From Xanthomonas arboricola pv. juglandis (GTDB lineage Bacteria > Pseudomonadota > Gammaproteobacteria > Xanthomonadales > Xanthomonadaceae), in assembly GCF_001013475.1 (NCBI RefSeq), contig NZ_JZEF01000006.1, forward strand, positions 62,001 through 126,000: 64,000 bases of DNA. Reading direction: 5' to 3'. Position numbers and translations under genes: made by a program. The notes under the pieces were generated by a model. The model searched no databases. It was not told where the DNA came from and saw only the letters and a list, made by a program, of their open reading frames with translations. This document shows, piece after piece, positions 47,404 through 56,960 of this stretch; the first letter of the stretch is position 1, and each line of letters begins with the position of its first letter.

Positions 47404-48786
47404 CTAGAAGCTGTACTTGGTGGTGAATTGCAGGCGCGAAATGTCGCCGCTGTCGCCGTTCTCGGCTTCGCGACGGCCATACATCAGCTCCGCGCCCACA
47501 TCGACCTTGGGCAGCGGCGAATAGAACACGTTGGCGCGGATGCTCTGCTGCGATTTGCTCGCAAGCGCGCCGGTATTGGCGATGTCGTGGTCGTAGTTCA
47601 CGCGCGAATACATGATCGTGCTGCGCAGCTTGGCGTTGTAGTCGTGGCGCCAGGCCACCCAGCCGGCGATCGTGCTGACGGTCTGGATATTGCCGTCCAT
47701 GTCGATCTCCACATCCGAGCCGTTGCCCAGGCCCAGATAGCGCCCCAGGCCCTCGCCGTAGCTGAGCTGGTAGCGCAGATCGTTGTTGGAATTGATGATC
47801 CAGCGGCCGCCACCGGCAATCGCGCCGCCGAAGTCGGTGTCGTTGGTCAGCGCGCTGCGCGTGCGGTACTGGCGCGCGATCGCCGACAGGCCGAACGTGC
47901 CCCAGGTGCCCTTCCAGTTGTAGCGCGCGGTCAGGTCCGGCATCGCACCGTGGTCGGAGGCCAGGATGGTGTTGCCGCCCTGGTAGGGCGTGGTCAGCGT
48001 CTCGGGATTTTCCGCCGACACGCTGAAGGCGCCACGGGTGTAGCGGATCTGGGTCTGACGGCTGAACAGTGCGCCGTCGGTCGGTCCGACGATGTCGGCG
48101 GCCTCGGGCAGGATCGTGGAATCGATGAAGTTGGACCAGGTCTGGCCGGCCAGCCAGTTGTTCCAGCTCACGTAGGCGTGGCGCAAGGTGCCGCCGTACA
48201 GATTGTTGACCTGATTGGCCAGCGCGTTGCCGAAGAAATCCAGTTCGATGAAGCCGGTGATCTTGTCGCCGTTTTCGGTGACGGTGTCCACGCCCAGGTT
48301 GAAGCGCGAGAACTTGGCATGGAAGTCGGTATCGGTGCTCGAGGCCTGGCCACCGACCGGCGTCTGGGTCGGGATGTACAGGTAACGGCCCACCGCGCCT
48401 TCGGGCAATGCGCCGTCGGAGGTGCGGGTGGTCATGAAGTCGGCCTTGATGAAACCACCGTAACGGAACGTTGTCCCCGCCGCTGCGTTCGGTGTGATGC
48501 TGGTCAGCTGGATCGGCCGCTTGCCGGCCGGCACCACAGGCGCGGCCGGTGCCTGTGCCTGCGCAGCGCGCACCTCGGTCACCTGGGTCTGCGTCTGCGT
48601 GATCTGGCCCTGCTGTTGTTGCTGCGCCGACACCAGCAGCTGGACCTGACGCTCGAGCTCGGCAATGCGTGCTTCCAGCGCCTTTTCCTTGGCGGTCTGC
48701 GCGAACGCCACGCCCGGCAGGATGCTCGCCACGAACAAGGCAGCCGCCAGCGGATGGCGCACCAACGGTGCAGTACGGTGTGTCAT
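47404..48786 (-). CDS. DcaP-like outer-membrane porin
   Basis: 460 residues. Signal peptide (ALFVASILPGVAFAQ) is followed by a coiled coil (AKEKALEARIAELERQVQLL and a QQQQQGQITQTQTQ stretch), then a beta-barrel starting TFRYGGFIKADFM and ending LQFTTKYSF with the terminal Phe. The trimerising coiled coil before the barrel is a mark of DcaP-type porins, which carry dicarboxylates and other small acids. It lies 84 bp upstream of DUF485-actP on the same strand, so it may be part of the acetate-uptake operon. Confidence 0.88.
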   Translation of the reverse strand: MTHRTAPLVRHPLAAALFVASILPGVAFAQTAKEKALEARIAELERQVQLLVSAQQQQQGQITQTQTQVTEVRAAQAQAPAAPVVPAGKRPIQLTSITPNAAAGTTFRYGGFIKADFMTTRTSDGALPEGAVGRYLYIPTQTPVGGQASSTDTDFHAKFSRFNLGVDTVTENGDKITGFIELDFFGNALANQVNNLYGGTLRHAYVSWNNWLAGQTWSNFIDSTILPEAADIVGPTDGALFSRQTQIRYTRGAFSVSAENPETLTTPYQGGNTILASDHGAMPDLTARYNWKGTWGTFGLSAIARQYRTRSALTNDTDFGGAIAGGGRWIINSNNDLRYQLSYGEGLGRYLGLGNGSDVEIDMDGNIQTVSTIAGWVAWRHDYNAKLRSTIMYSRVNYDHDIANTGALASKSQQSIRANVFYSPLPKVDVGAELMYGRREAENGDSGDISRLQFTTKYSF

Positions 48787-49080
48787 GGACCCCTCTCCCC
48801 GATAAGGCCTCGCGCTTGATGGCGATGCTGTGCGGAGCGTGAGGCAGTCCGCGCTTTGGAGCCTATTCGCCTTTGGTCGTAGCTGCAACGCAGCATTCCG
48901 CAAGGTGACCGATCGTCGCACCAGGGTCGGCAACCGATTTCCGATCGCGCGCTGCGGCGGTTAAGACCAAGGTCTAAGGCGCGGTTGAACGCCGGGACAG
49001 AATGGATGCGGCACACTGATTGCCTACCGAGGGCAGCCGCAACGTCCTCTTCCGACAAGTTCATCGCAAGTGAGGGTGCC
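48787..49080. promoter_or_regulatory. Divergent control region between porin and acs
   Basis: 294 bp between divergent starts, no gene. An imperfect palindrome TTAAGACCAAGGTCTAA lies at 48961-48977, about 100 bp before acs. It is a plausible binding site for a regulator of both transcripts, such as the response regulator downstream of acs. No clear Crp/Clp site seen. Confidence 0.45.
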
Positions 49081-51024
49081 ATGGCTGATGTTTATCCCGT
49101 CGATCCCGCGTTCGCCGCCGATGCGCGCATTACGCGCGAGCAGTACGCAACGCTGTACCGCGAATCGATCGAACACCCCGAGCAATTCTGGGGCAAGGCC
49201 GCGCAGCGGCTGGAATGGTTCAAGCAACCCACCCAGGTGAAGGACGTCAGCTACGCGCTGGAGGATTTCCATATCCGCTGGTTCGGCGATGGCGAGCTCA
49301 ATGCCAGCGTCAACTGCCTGGACCGCCAGCTGGCCACGCGCGGCGACAAGACCGCGCTGTTGTTCGAGCCCGACAGCCCGGATGCGCAGTCCTATCCGGT
49401 CACCTATCGCGAGCTGTACGAGCGCGTCTGCAAGCTCGGCAATGCGCTGCGTAACCTGGGCGTCAAGAAGGGCGACCGGGTCACCATCTACCTGCCGATG
49501 ATCGTCGATGCCGCCGTGGCCATGCTCGCCTGTGCACGCATCGGTGCGGTGCACTCGGTGGTGTTCGGCGGGTTTGCGGCCAATTCGATCGCCGACCGCG
49601 TGATCGATTGCCAGAGCAAGCTGATCATCACCGCCGACGAAGGCCTGCGCGGCGGCAAGAAGATTCCGCTCAAGGCCAACGTCGATGCGGCGCTGAAACT
49701 GCCCGGCACCAACACCGTGGAAACGGTGCTCGTCGTGCGTCACACCGGTGGTGCGGTCGAGATGCAGGCACCACGCGATCGCTGGTTCCACGATGTGGTC
49801 GACGGCCAGCCGGCCGCGTGCGAACCCGAGCGCATGAACGCGGAAGATCCGTTGTTCATCCTCTACACCTCCGGGTCCACCGGCAAGCCCAAGGGCGTGC
49901 TGCACACCACCGCCGGCTACCTGCTGTTTGCCAGCTACACGCACGAAGTGGTGTTCGACCTGCGCGAGGACGACATCTACTGGTGCACCGCCGACGTGGG
50001 CTGGGTCACCGGCCACAGCTACATCGTCTACGGCCCGCTCGCCAACGGCGCCACCGCGGTGATGTTCGAAGGCGTGCCGAACTATCCGACCGTGTCGCGC
50101 TTCTGGGAAGTGATCGACAAGCACAAGGTCAGCATCTTCTACACCGCACCCACCGCGATCCGCGCGCTGATGCGCGATGGCGAGGAGCCGGTCAAGAAGA
50201 CTTCGCGCAAGAGCCTGCGCCTGCTCGGCAGCGTCGGCGAGCCGATCAATCCGGAAGCCTGGCGCTGGTACTACGAGGTGGTCGGCGACAGCCGCTGCCC
50301 GATCGTGGACACCTGGTGGCAGACCGAAACCGGCGGCATCCTGATCTCGCCGCTGGCCGGCGCGGTCGATCTCAAGCCCGGCTCGGCCACCCTGCCGTTC
50401 TTCGGCGTGCAGCCGGCACTGGTGGATGCCGAAGGCAAGGTCCTGGAAGGCGCCACCGAAGGCAACCTGGTGCTGCTGGATTCGTGGCCGGGACAGATGC
50501 GCTCGGTGTACGGCGACCACCAGCGCTTCATCGACACCTACTTCCGCACCTATCCGGGCAGCTACTTCACCGGCGACGGTTGCCGCCGCGATGCCGATGG
50601 CTATTACTGGATCACCGGCCGCGTGGACGACGTGATCAACGTGTCCGGCCACCGCATCGGCACCGCCGAAGTGGAAAGCGCGCTGGTCTCGCACCCGAAG
50701 GTCGCCGAAGCGGCGGTGGTCGGCTTCCCGCACGACGTCAAGGGCCAGGGCATCTATGCCTACGTGACCTTGATCGCCGGCGAAACCCCGAGCGAGGAAC
50801 TGCACAAGGAACTGGTGACCTGGGTGCGCAAGGAAATCGGCCCGATCGCCTCGCCCGATCACCTGCAGTGGGCACCGGGCCTGCCCAAGACCCGCTCGGG
50901 CAAGATCATGCGCCGCATCCTGCGCAAGATCGCCGAAAACGCCCCCGACCAACTCGGCGACACCTCGACCCTTGCCGATCCGTCGGTGGTGGATTCGTTG
51001 GTGAGCGAGCGGTTGGCGCGCTGA
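49081..51024 (+). CDS. acs: Acetyl-CoA synthetase
   Basis: AMP-forming ligase of 647 residues, acetate + ATP + CoA to acetyl-CoA. Motifs: [14 protein letters not shown] (P-loop-like), [48 protein letters not shown], and the C-terminal [15 protein letters not shown] with catalytic Lys608, the residue controlled by acetylation in enterics. Start at 49081 gives the normal length and follows GAGGGTG; the frame upstream is not conserved. Confidence 0.97.
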   Translation: MADVYPVDPAFAADARITREQYATLYRESIEHPEQFWGKAAQRLEWFKQPTQVKDVSYALEDFHIRWFGDGELNASVNCLDRQLATRGDKTALLFEPDSPDAQSYPVTYRELYERVCKLGNALRNLGVKKGDRVTIYLPMIVDAAVAMLACARIGAVHSVVFGGFAANSIADRVIDCQSKLIITADEGLRGGKKIPLKANVDAALKLPGTNTVETVLVVRHTGGAVEMQAPRDRWFHDVVDGQPAACEPERMNAEDPLFILYTSGSTGKPKGVLHTTAGYLLFASYTHEVVFDLREDDIYWCTADVGWVTGHSYIVYGPLANGATAVMFEGVPNYPTVSRFWEVIDKHKVSIFYTAPTAIRALMRDGEEPVKKTSRKSLRLLGSVGEPINPEAWRWYYEVVGDSRCPIVDTWWQTETGGILISPLAGAVDLKPGSATLPFFGVQPALVDAEGKVLEGATEGNLVLLDSWPGQMRSVYGDHQRFIDTYFRTYPGSYFTGDGCRRDADGYYWITGRVDDVINVSGHRIGTAEVESALVSHPKVAEAAVVGFPHDVKGQGIYAYVTLIAGETPSEELHKELVTWVRKEIGPIASPDHLQWAPGLPKTRSGKIMRRILRKIAENAPDQLGDTSTLADPSVVDSLVSERLAR

Positions 51025-51031
51025 CGCGCGT

Positions 51032-51290
51032 CGGGAATGGGGAATCGGGAGTGGGGAATGGTTAGAGCCGTTCCCTGAGGAGCGGGGAGTAAATGTTCGG
51101 ATTGGGGACTCATAAAAGCGGTCCCCGGCCCACTCCTCTCCACTGCAGATCTTGATTTTCAACCCCGTCACACTGACGTCGCTGTTACCTCGCCGTCGCC
51201 GTCTTGCTGTTGCTTGCCTTGCTGCCTTCGCTGTTGCCTTTGCGATTCCCGATTCCCGATTCCCCACTCCCAATTCCCGATTCCCAGCCC
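51032..51290. repeat. GGGAATCGGG-type repeats, inverted at both ends
   Basis: After acs the sequence has GGGAATGGGGAATCGGGAG (51032-51058). Before the response regulator it has the reverse complement type, GATTCCCGATTCCCCACTCC and further copies (51243-51286). The two could pair in RNA. No gene in the 270 bp between acs and the regulator. Confidence 0.7.
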
Positions 51291-51294
51291 CTCC

Positions 51295-51963
51295 ATGACC
51301 ACCCTGCTGATCGCCGATGACCATCCCCTGTTCCGTGAGGCCTTGCGCGGGGCTGTGCAGCGCGTGATGCCGGGGGTGCAGTTGTTCGAGGCCGACACGG
51401 TGGATGCGCTGTACACCTTGGCCGATGCGCAACCGGATGCCGATCTGCTGTTGATGGATCTCAACATGCCGGGCGCGCAGGGATTCAGCGCGCTGGTGCA
51501 CATGCGTTCGCTGCATCCGCAGCTGCCGGTGGTGGTGGTGTCGGCACGCGAAGAGCCGACGGTGATGCGGCGTGCGATCGACCATGGCGCGTTCGGGTTC
51601 ATTCCCAAGTCCGCCGATTCGGACACCATCGGCCGCGCCCTGGCCACGGTGCTCGATGGCGAGCGCTGGATCCCCGCCGAAGCGCAGAACCTGCCGCCGA
51701 CCGACAGCGAAGAACGCGAAGTGGGCCAGCGCCTGCGCGATCTCACTCCGCAACAGTTCCGCGTGCTGCAGATGCTCGGCGCCGGGCGTCTCAACAAGCA
51801 GATCGCCTACGACCTGGGCGTGTCCGAGGCCACCATCAAGGCGCATGTCACCGCGATCCTGCGCAAGCTCGGCGTCACCAACCGTACCCAGGCGGTGCTG
51901 ATGGCCGGCAAGCTCGCCATCGATGCCGACGGCATCGTGCTGCCGCCGCCCGAAGAAGACTGA
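51295..51963 (+). CDS. LuxR/NarL-type response regulator, probable acs controller
   Basis: 222 residues: receiver domain (MTTLLIADDHPLFREAL, phosphoacceptor Asp55 in LLMDLNMPG, Lys in FIPKSAD) and a C-terminal LuxR HTH (LTPQQFRVLQML, GRLNKQIAYDLGVSEATIKAHVTAIL). It resembles AgmR/ErdR/CrbR regulators, which activate acs and actP in Pseudomonas and Vibrio. Gene order supports that role here, but the cognate histidine kinase is not in the window. The ATG at 51295 is chosen because the domain begins there; upstream codons are repeat sequence. Confidence 0.9.
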   Translation: MTTLLIADDHPLFREALRGAVQRVMPGVQLFEADTVDALYTLADAQPDADLLLMDLNMPGAQGFSALVHMRSLHPQLPVVVVSAREEPTVMRRAIDHGAFGFIPKSADSDTIGRALATVLDGERWIPAEAQNLPPTDSEEREVGQRLRDLTPQQFRVLQMLGAGRLNKQIAYDLGVSEATIKAHVTAILRKLGVTNRTQAVLMAGKLAIDADGIVLPPPEED

Positions 51964-52045
51964 GCGCGTTCGTCGGCCGGCCTGCGAAAACGAAGGCCGA
52001 TCGCCTCAGCGAAGCGGCGCGTGAGGTCACCACCGCAGACGGCAA

Positions 52046-52543
52046 TCAACGCAACGGCTGGCCCGTGCAGACCTTCGACGCACTTTGCGGCGAGGGCACA
52101 TGCCACACCGCGTTTTCGTTTTCGTCCTCGCCTTCATAGATCGCATAGCGCCCGTCGTCCTGGCGATGCATGGTGGGGCTGAAGGTGACGAAATCGGTGC
52201 GGCCGTCGGGGCCGATGAAATGCATGTCGCCTCCGCACACGATATTGGAGTTGGTTTCCGTCCCCAGGGCAGCGCAGGTGACCTGCGAGGTCTCCGCGCG
52301 CACCACGCGACTCACGCGTGGCCGGACCAGCCCGCGATCGGCCGCCTCGCAGAAGTAATCGGCAATCACCGTGCGCATCTCACGCTGCGACGGCATCCAG
52401 GACGGGCAGCTGCCGTATGCATCGGCGGTGCAGCTTGAGACCACGACGGCAAGCTGGTGGCGATCGGGCGCAGCAGCGAGGCTGTCTTGCAGTGGCAGCA
52501 ACAGGCAGGCGGCGACAGCCAGCAGGGAAACGTGGGAAGGCAT
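52046..52543 (-). CDS. Hypothetical secreted protein
   Basis: 165 residues. Signal peptide (SLLAVAACLLLPLQDSLAAA), then VVSSCTADAYGSCPSWMPSQREMRTVIADYFCEAADRG split by several cysteines (five in the mature part). Later GGDMHFIGPDGRTDFVTFSPTM and a short acidic run (EGEDENEN). Disulfides are likely. No family recognised. Divergent from the DUF4424 gene with about 145 bp between. Confidence 0.7.
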   Translation of the reverse strand: MPSHVSLLAVAACLLLPLQDSLAAAPDRHQLAVVVSSCTADAYGSCPSWMPSQREMRTVIADYFCEAADRGLVRPRVSRVVRAETSQVTCAALGTETNSNIVCGGDMHFIGPDGRTDFVTFSPTMHRQDDGRYAIYEGEDENENAVWHVPSPQSASKVCTGQPLR

Positions 52544-52687
52544 CGGAGCGTGGGATTGGAGTGCGCAGGGCGTGCGACTGTACGCCATGCGCAGTTGATG
52601 CCGTGCATGCCCGCGCTGCGGCATCCGCAGGTGCGTGGCATGCTGTGCGCCTGCGGCGCGTCGGTGCGTGCCGTTACCAGGGGATCC

Positions 52688-53608
52688 ATGCAGCCACTCT
52701 ATTTTCCGCGCGGCCCGCTCGGGTTGGTCCTTGCGCTGGCCGCACTCGGCTGCGGCAGTGCGCAGGCCAACGACAGCAGCTTCGGCGATGACAACGGCAC
52801 CATCCGGCTGTTGCATCAGCCCGATATCAGCATGGACAAGGAAGCGCTGCTGCTCAGCGAGGAGCGCGTGCAGGTGGACTACGTGTTCACCAACCACAGC
52901 GCGCGCGCATTGAGCGTGCCGATCGCCTTCCCGATGCCGCCGATGTATTTCGGCATGGCCGATCACAGCGAACTGACCGCTTTCAACCTGTGGGTGGACG
53001 GCAAACCGGTGGCCACCACGCGCAAGCTGGTGGTGTTGCTGGACGATGGCAGCGACATCTCCAAGGCATTCGCCGCCACCGGCTGGAGCACCGACGATAT
53101 CGCCGCGTTCGCCGAATCGGGCAACGTGCCGACCGGGCGCACGCCGTTGCCGGCGCGCTGGATCGACCGGGACCAGCAACCGCGCTTCACGCTCAGCGAG
53201 TACTTCGTCTGGCAACAGCTCTTCCCGGCACGGGGCAGCGTGCAGATCCGGCATGCCTACGCGCCCAGCCTGTCCACCGGCGTGCCGCAGGGCAGCGCGT
53301 TCCTGCTGGAATCATATGCAAAGCGCACCTGCATCGAACCGGCCACCAAGGCCAGCATGCAGCGGCGCGAGGGTGCGCACGGCCTGGGCTGGGCCAACCT
53401 GCGTTATGTGCTGACCACCGGCAAGAACTGGAACGGCCCGATCAAGGACTTCCAGCTGACCATCCGCAAACAGGCCGCCAGCGACATCCTCAGCCTGTGC
53501 TTCGACGGCGCGCTGAAGAAGATCGACCCGCTGACCTTCCAGTTCAGGGAGGCCGACTTCGTGCCGATGCGCGATCTGGAGCTGCTGTTCGTGCGCGGCG
53601 TCGAGTGA
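52688..53608 (+). CDS. DUF4424-like secreted protein
   Basis: 306 residues, exported (LGLVLALAALGCGSAQAND). The mature part begins with DDNGTIRLLHQPDISMDKEALLLS and an immunoglobulin-like VQVDYVFTNHSARAL, features of DUF4424 proteins. QIRHAYAPSLSTG and VLTTGKNWNGPIKDFQLTI follow. Function unknown; likely periplasmic. An ATG further upstream in frame (52457) has no signal and is not chosen. Confidence 0.8.
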   Translation: MQPLYFPRGPLGLVLALAALGCGSAQANDSSFGDDNGTIRLLHQPDISMDKEALLLSEERVQVDYVFTNHSARALSVPIAFPMPPMYFGMADHSELTAFNLWVDGKPVATTRKLVVLLDDGSDISKAFAATGWSTDDIAAFAESGNVPTGRTPLPARWIDRDQQPRFTLSEYFVWQQLFPARGSVQIRHAYAPSLSTGVPQGSAFLLESYAKRTCIEPATKASMQRREGAHGLGWANLRYVLTTGKNWNGPIKDFQLTIRKQAASDILSLCFDGALKKIDPLTFQFREADFVPMRDLELLFVRGVE

Positions 53609-54077
53609 GCGGCGGGGCCAACACCCGCTAGCCGAACGCGCGTCTGCCTGCTGCCAGCACATTGGAACCGCGCTGCAGATCAGCGCTGATGGATCGCGCA
53701 CCGCTTGTGTTCGCCTGGCGGCAGGGCGCCGCGTCATCAATCGGCAATGGTCGGTGCCAGCGGCCAGAATCAGATGACGGCGGTAACGCTCGCAGCCACT
53801 GATAGTAGGAACACGCGCAGTCGCCGCACGCACTCTCATCGATGGTTCGGATAGTGCTGCGTGCCTCGCAGACACCGACAGTGCTTCTGATCGACACGCC
53901 ACATCACAGTTGCGCAATCGATCCCTGCCAACCGCTGCGAGACTGGCAAGCCCAAGCGCAGCGGCGTGACCGCCTCCACAACCCCGCACCGCGCGACATC
54001 GCAGTTGTCGATATCACCATTGACCATCAGCTCATGCCTGGGCAAGGCTCGGGCTTGATGACGCTAACGGAGCTGGC
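53609..54077. other. Non-coding gap
   Basis: 469 bp with no convincing gene on either strand. Base composition is less GC-rich than in neighbouring genes. No repeat or terminator recognised. It should contain the promoter for the thioredoxin/peptide pair. Confidence 0.5.
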
Positions 54078-54668
54078 ATGGCGCGACGTTTCCCCTGGCT
54101 CTGGATCGGGCTGCTGATTGCCTGTGCATTGATCGCCGTGCTGGCATGGCAGAACAAGCAGCTGCGCGCGCAGCAGCAGTTGCTGCAGGCCCGCGTCAGC
54201 GCGCCGTATGACGGCATGTACGTGCCGCGCATCGAGGTCACCGATACCACCGGCCAGCGCCATCTGCTAGGCGTAACGCAGGGACAGGCGCAGGTGTTGT
54301 TCTTCTTCACCACCACCTGCCCGTATTGCCAGCGTTCGGCACCCACCGTGCTGCGTGCAGCGCAGCATTTACAGGCCAATCTACCCGGCCGTCCGCAGTT
54401 GCTCGGCGTGTGCCAGTGCGACGCGGCGCAGGCTGCGCGCTATGCGCACGTGCATGGCTTCGATTTCCCTGTGGTCACGTTGACCGATCGTCGCGCGTTG
54501 ATGCTGTTTCGCGCGCGCAACGTGCCACTGCTGATGGCCATCGACGGGCAGGGGCGCGTGCGCCATTCCCGTCTTGGCGTCTTCGATACCACGGAGCAGG
54601 TGCAGGACCTGGTCGCCGCCTTGCGCCGCACGGATGCGCCAGCGGCTTTGGCAACGGTGAAGGAGTAA
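54078..54668 (+). CDS. Membrane-anchored thioredoxin-like protein (TlpA/ResA type)
   Basis: 196 residues. One N-terminal membrane helix (about 6-24) and a short coiled part (LRAQQQLLQARV) lead to a periplasmic thioredoxin fold. The redox motif is CPYC (Cys81, Cys84) in VLFFFTTTCPYCQRSAPTV; the cis-proline is at NVPLLMAIDGQGRV. CPYC is a glutaredoxin/DsbA-like dipeptide and suggests an oxidising or isomerising role. The stop is three bases before the ATG of a six-cysteine peptide, with AAGGAG at the junction, so this enzyme may shape that peptide's disulfides. Confidence 0.87.
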   Translation: MARRFPWLWIGLLIACALIAVLAWQNKQLRAQQQLLQARVSAPYDGMYVPRIEVTDTTGQRHLLGVTQGQAQVLFFFTTTCPYCQRSAPTVLRAAQHLQANLPGRPQLLGVCQCDAAQAARYAHVHGFDFPVVTLTDRRALMLFRARNVPLLMAIDGQGRVRHSRLGVFDTTEQVQDLVAALRRTDAPAALATVKE

Positions 54669-54671
54669 TGC

Positions 54672-54875
54672 ATGAAGAAGCGTTGGGGTACCTTGCGGAC
54701 GGCGTTGATGGCGGCCACGTTCCTGGCCAGTACCGGTTTCGGTGCGTTTCAGGTGATGGCGGTCGATAACGCACAGCCGAAGACCGAATCGTGTAGTGCG
54801 TGGGCCTGCAAAGCCGAATGTCCGGAGTTTGGCGGCGACCTGGGGCAGGGCAACGTCTGCTACTGCTGCGGCTGA
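54672..54875 (+). CDS. Small secreted six-cysteine peptide
   Basis: 67 residues. Signal peptide (TLRTALMAATFLASTGFGAF), probable cut after VMA at about residue 30. The mature part of about 37 residues has six cysteines (41, 46, 50, 63, 65, 66), pattern Cx4Cx3Cx12CxCC, with a glycine-rich turn (FGGDLGQG). All cysteines are beyond the predicted cut site, so up to three disulfides are possible. A strong AAGGAG precedes the ATG. Coupled to the thioredoxin-like gene. No family recognised; it could be a toxin, signal or metal-binding peptide. Confidence 0.8.
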   Translation: MKKRWGTLRTALMAATFLASTGFGAFQVMAVDNAQPKTESCSAWACKAECPEFGGDLGQGNVCYCCG

Positions 54876-54931
54876 CAGCGGCTATCACACCTACTGCGCA
54901 GTTACGCTTGGTCGGTCGCTGTAGGTCTGAC

Positions 54932-54955
54932 GGCGGGGTCCCCCCGGGCCCCGCC
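54932..54955. terminator. Hairpin terminator
   Basis: GGCGGGGTCC and GGGCCCCGCC pair over ten bases with one wobble. It lies between the peptide gene and the convergent GH43 gene and could end both. Confidence 0.65.
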
Positions 54956-54975
54956 ATTTGCCGGCAGCACCGCGC

Positions 54976-56604
54976 TCAGCGCAGCGCGCGATAGCGGAAA
55001 TCGCGCAACACCACTGCGCCCTGCTGTGCGGCGTAGATGCCAAGCTGCAGGCTCAGGAAGCCGCCGAATACGTTGTGGTGGAAGCCGGACATTTCCATGC
55101 GCGTCGGGTGGCGGATCCACTGCCGGCCATCGTCGAACGAATAGTCGAAGGTCACCACGTGCGCCTCGTTGCTCAGACGCAGGCGGATGCGTCGGTGCGT
55201 GTTGGGCGCGCGTGCCCACACCAGTTCTTCTGAATACTCGTAGGTCTTGATGGTGTCGGGCGTAACGCCGATGCCGACGAAGGCCTTGTGGTTGTAGAAC
55301 AGCAACAGGCCGCCCTCGGCATTGCCGATGAGTTCCAGCGCGACCTCGGCGACGTAGCCGCGATCGGGCACGCCGCAGGTCAGTGGCGAGCTGTCGGCCG
55401 GCGAGCTGCCGGAACAGGCCAGCGTGAGCGACCGATCTGCCCGTTGCACGCGCGCCTGCTCGCCGGGCCCGGGCGCATGCAGGCTCCATTGGGTGCCGAA
55501 CCTGTCGCTGGAAAAATCGTCGGACAAGGCGAAGCCGCTGAGCGCCGCGTTGCCGGTGGCGTTTGCGCGTGCAGGCGTGGGCAATGGCCTGGACAGATCG
55601 CCACCGGTGGCGCGGAACCAGCCATCGGCGGTCCACTCGATCGGCTCCAGCAGGGTCTGCCGGCCCAGCGTGCGGAAGCCGTTTTCGTAGCCGTGATAGA
55701 CCATCCACCAGTCGCCACGCGGCCCTTCCACCAGCGTGGCATGCCCGCGCGACCACCACGGCTCCTGTTCGGACTGGGTGCGCACCAGCGGGTTGCGCGG
55801 GCAGTGCTCCCATGGCCCATGCACCGAGCGCGCACGCGCGGCGATGACCATGTGCCCGGTGACCGGACCGGCGGTGCCGCCGACCGCGGTGACCAGGTAC
55901 AGCCACCCATCGTGCCAGGTCAGCTTGGGGCCTTCGGGGGCAAAGTTCTCCACGATCCAGTCGTCGGGATAGCGCCAGGGCGCGTAGGCCGGTTCCACCT
56001 GCCCGTCGGTGGCCAGGCCGTCGTCGCGCAGGCGCACCTTGCGGATGCCGTTGACGAACAGGTAGCGCTTGCCGTCCTCGCCCAGCACATGGCCGGGGTC
56101 GATGCAGCCGGCGATCTGCAGATCGATCGGGTCGCTCCAGGGTCCGCGGATGTCGTCGGCCCAGATCACGAAGATCGACCAGCCGGTGTCGTCCGGATTG
56201 GCCGGGATATAGATGAAATAGCGGCCATCGTGCTTGCACAGGTCCAGTGCCCAGATCGTGCCCAGCTGCTTGCGCAGCGCCGGGCCGAGCGGCGTCCAGT
56301 TGACCAGGTCGGTGGAATGCCACAGCACGATGCCCGGATAGGAAAGGAACGACGAAAACGTCATGTAGTAGTCGTCGCCATCCTTGAGGATGGTGGGGTC
56401 GGGGTGATCGCCGGCCACGATGGGATTGAGGTAGCTGCCGTTGCCCAGGTCTGCCTTGCGCTGGCCTTCGATACCGCGCGCCCACTGCGGGGTGCCGGTG
56501 CAGCCCGCGCGCGCGTCGCCCGCCAGTGCGGCCGGCGACAGCGGGGCGACAACGGCGCCGGCGGCAAGCACCTTGAACAGGTCCCGGCGGGTGGTGGTTG
56601 GCAT
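54976..56604 (-). CDS. Glycoside hydrolase family 43 enzyme, Tat-exported
   Basis: 542 residues. Twin-arginine signal (TTRRDLFKVLAAGAVVAPL). Five-bladed GH43 domain with the three acids visible: base near Asp69 in GDHPDPTILKDGDDYY, pKa-tuning Asp169 in GCIDPGHVLGEDGKRYLF, and acid Glu224 in FAPEGPKLTW. A C-terminal beta-sandwich (about 350-540) with SGFALSDDFSSDRFGTQW and DRGYVAEVALELIGNAEG follows, as in xylosidases/arabinofuranosidases. It likely trims plant cell-wall oligosaccharides. Exact sugar unknown. It is divergent from the fucose operon and may share its control. Confidence 0.88.
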   Translation of the reverse strand: MPTTTRRDLFKVLAAGAVVAPLSPAALAGDARAGCTGTPQWARGIEGQRKADLGNGSYLNPIVAGDHPDPTILKDGDDYYMTFSSFLSYPGIVLWHSTDLVNWTPLGPALRKQLGTIWALDLCKHDGRYFIYIPANPDDTGWSIFVIWADDIRGPWSDPIDLQIAGCIDPGHVLGEDGKRYLFVNGIRKVRLRDDGLATDGQVEPAYAPWRYPDDWIVENFAPEGPKLTWHDGWLYLVTAVGGTAGPVTGHMVIAARARSVHGPWEHCPRNPLVRTQSEQEPWWSRGHATLVEGPRGDWWMVYHGYENGFRTLGRQTLLEPIEWTADGWFRATGGDLSRPLPTPARANATGNAALSGFALSDDFSSDRFGTQWSLHAPGPGEQARVQRADRSLTLACSGSSPADSSPLTCGVPDRGYVAEVALELIGNAEGGLLLFYNHKAFVGIGVTPDTIKTYEYSEELVWARAPNTHRRIRLRLSNEAHVVTFDYSFDDGRQWIRHPTRMEMSGFHHNVFGGFLSLQLGIYAAQQGAVVLRDFRYRALR

Positions 56605-56960
56605 GGGCGTGCGTTCGTGCGGGACGGGCTGGTATCTAGCCCCAGGCATCGGACCGGGGCAACCGCGCAGGCGGCGTTATAGGAAGCGCTCATGCCAGCT
56701 GCGGATTTCGACATAGATCAGCTGCCACGGCGTGCGGAGCTTGCGCGCGGGCAAGGTGCTGGAATCCATGCAGGACCCACGTGCTGAACGCCGCCAGCTG
56801 CGATGCTGCACTGCAGCGTGATCTGTTCACTTATGATTGCGATATTCATATGCGAACAGTCCGGCACCGGCCGGCTGGTGGACGTTGCGATGCCCAGTGA
56901 CTGCTTCAACGATTGCGTCAGCACCTGTTCGGCGACCGCCAGCTGCGCGGAGCGTGCTGC
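56605..56960. promoter_or_regulatory. Divergent control region GH43 / fucose operon
   Basis: 356 bp with no gene. At 56823-56859 an AT-rich island is framed by CTGTTC and GAACAG, with direct repeats TTCACTTATG and TTCATATGCG inside. This is the likely operator/promoter of the fucose operon. No regulator gene for it is in the window. Confidence 0.5.

Noticed and set aside
51032..51290. Inverted GGGAATC repeats as a riboswitch or leader
   Set aside because: The same motif is spread through other gaps, so it is a genomic repeat and not a specific leader.
49024..51846. 940-codon open frame opposite acs and the response regulator
   Set aside because: It is antisense to two clear genes. High GC at third positions keeps stops rare on the opposite strand.
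53842..54117. 91-codon frame before the thioredoxin gene
   Set aside because: No ribosome site, mixed codon use, and it overlaps the thioredoxin start in another frame.
56718..56850. Minus-strand frame starting MNIAIISEQITLQ in the GH43/fucose gap
   Set aside because: Short, ends within promoter-like sequence, no conservation visible; more likely control DNA.
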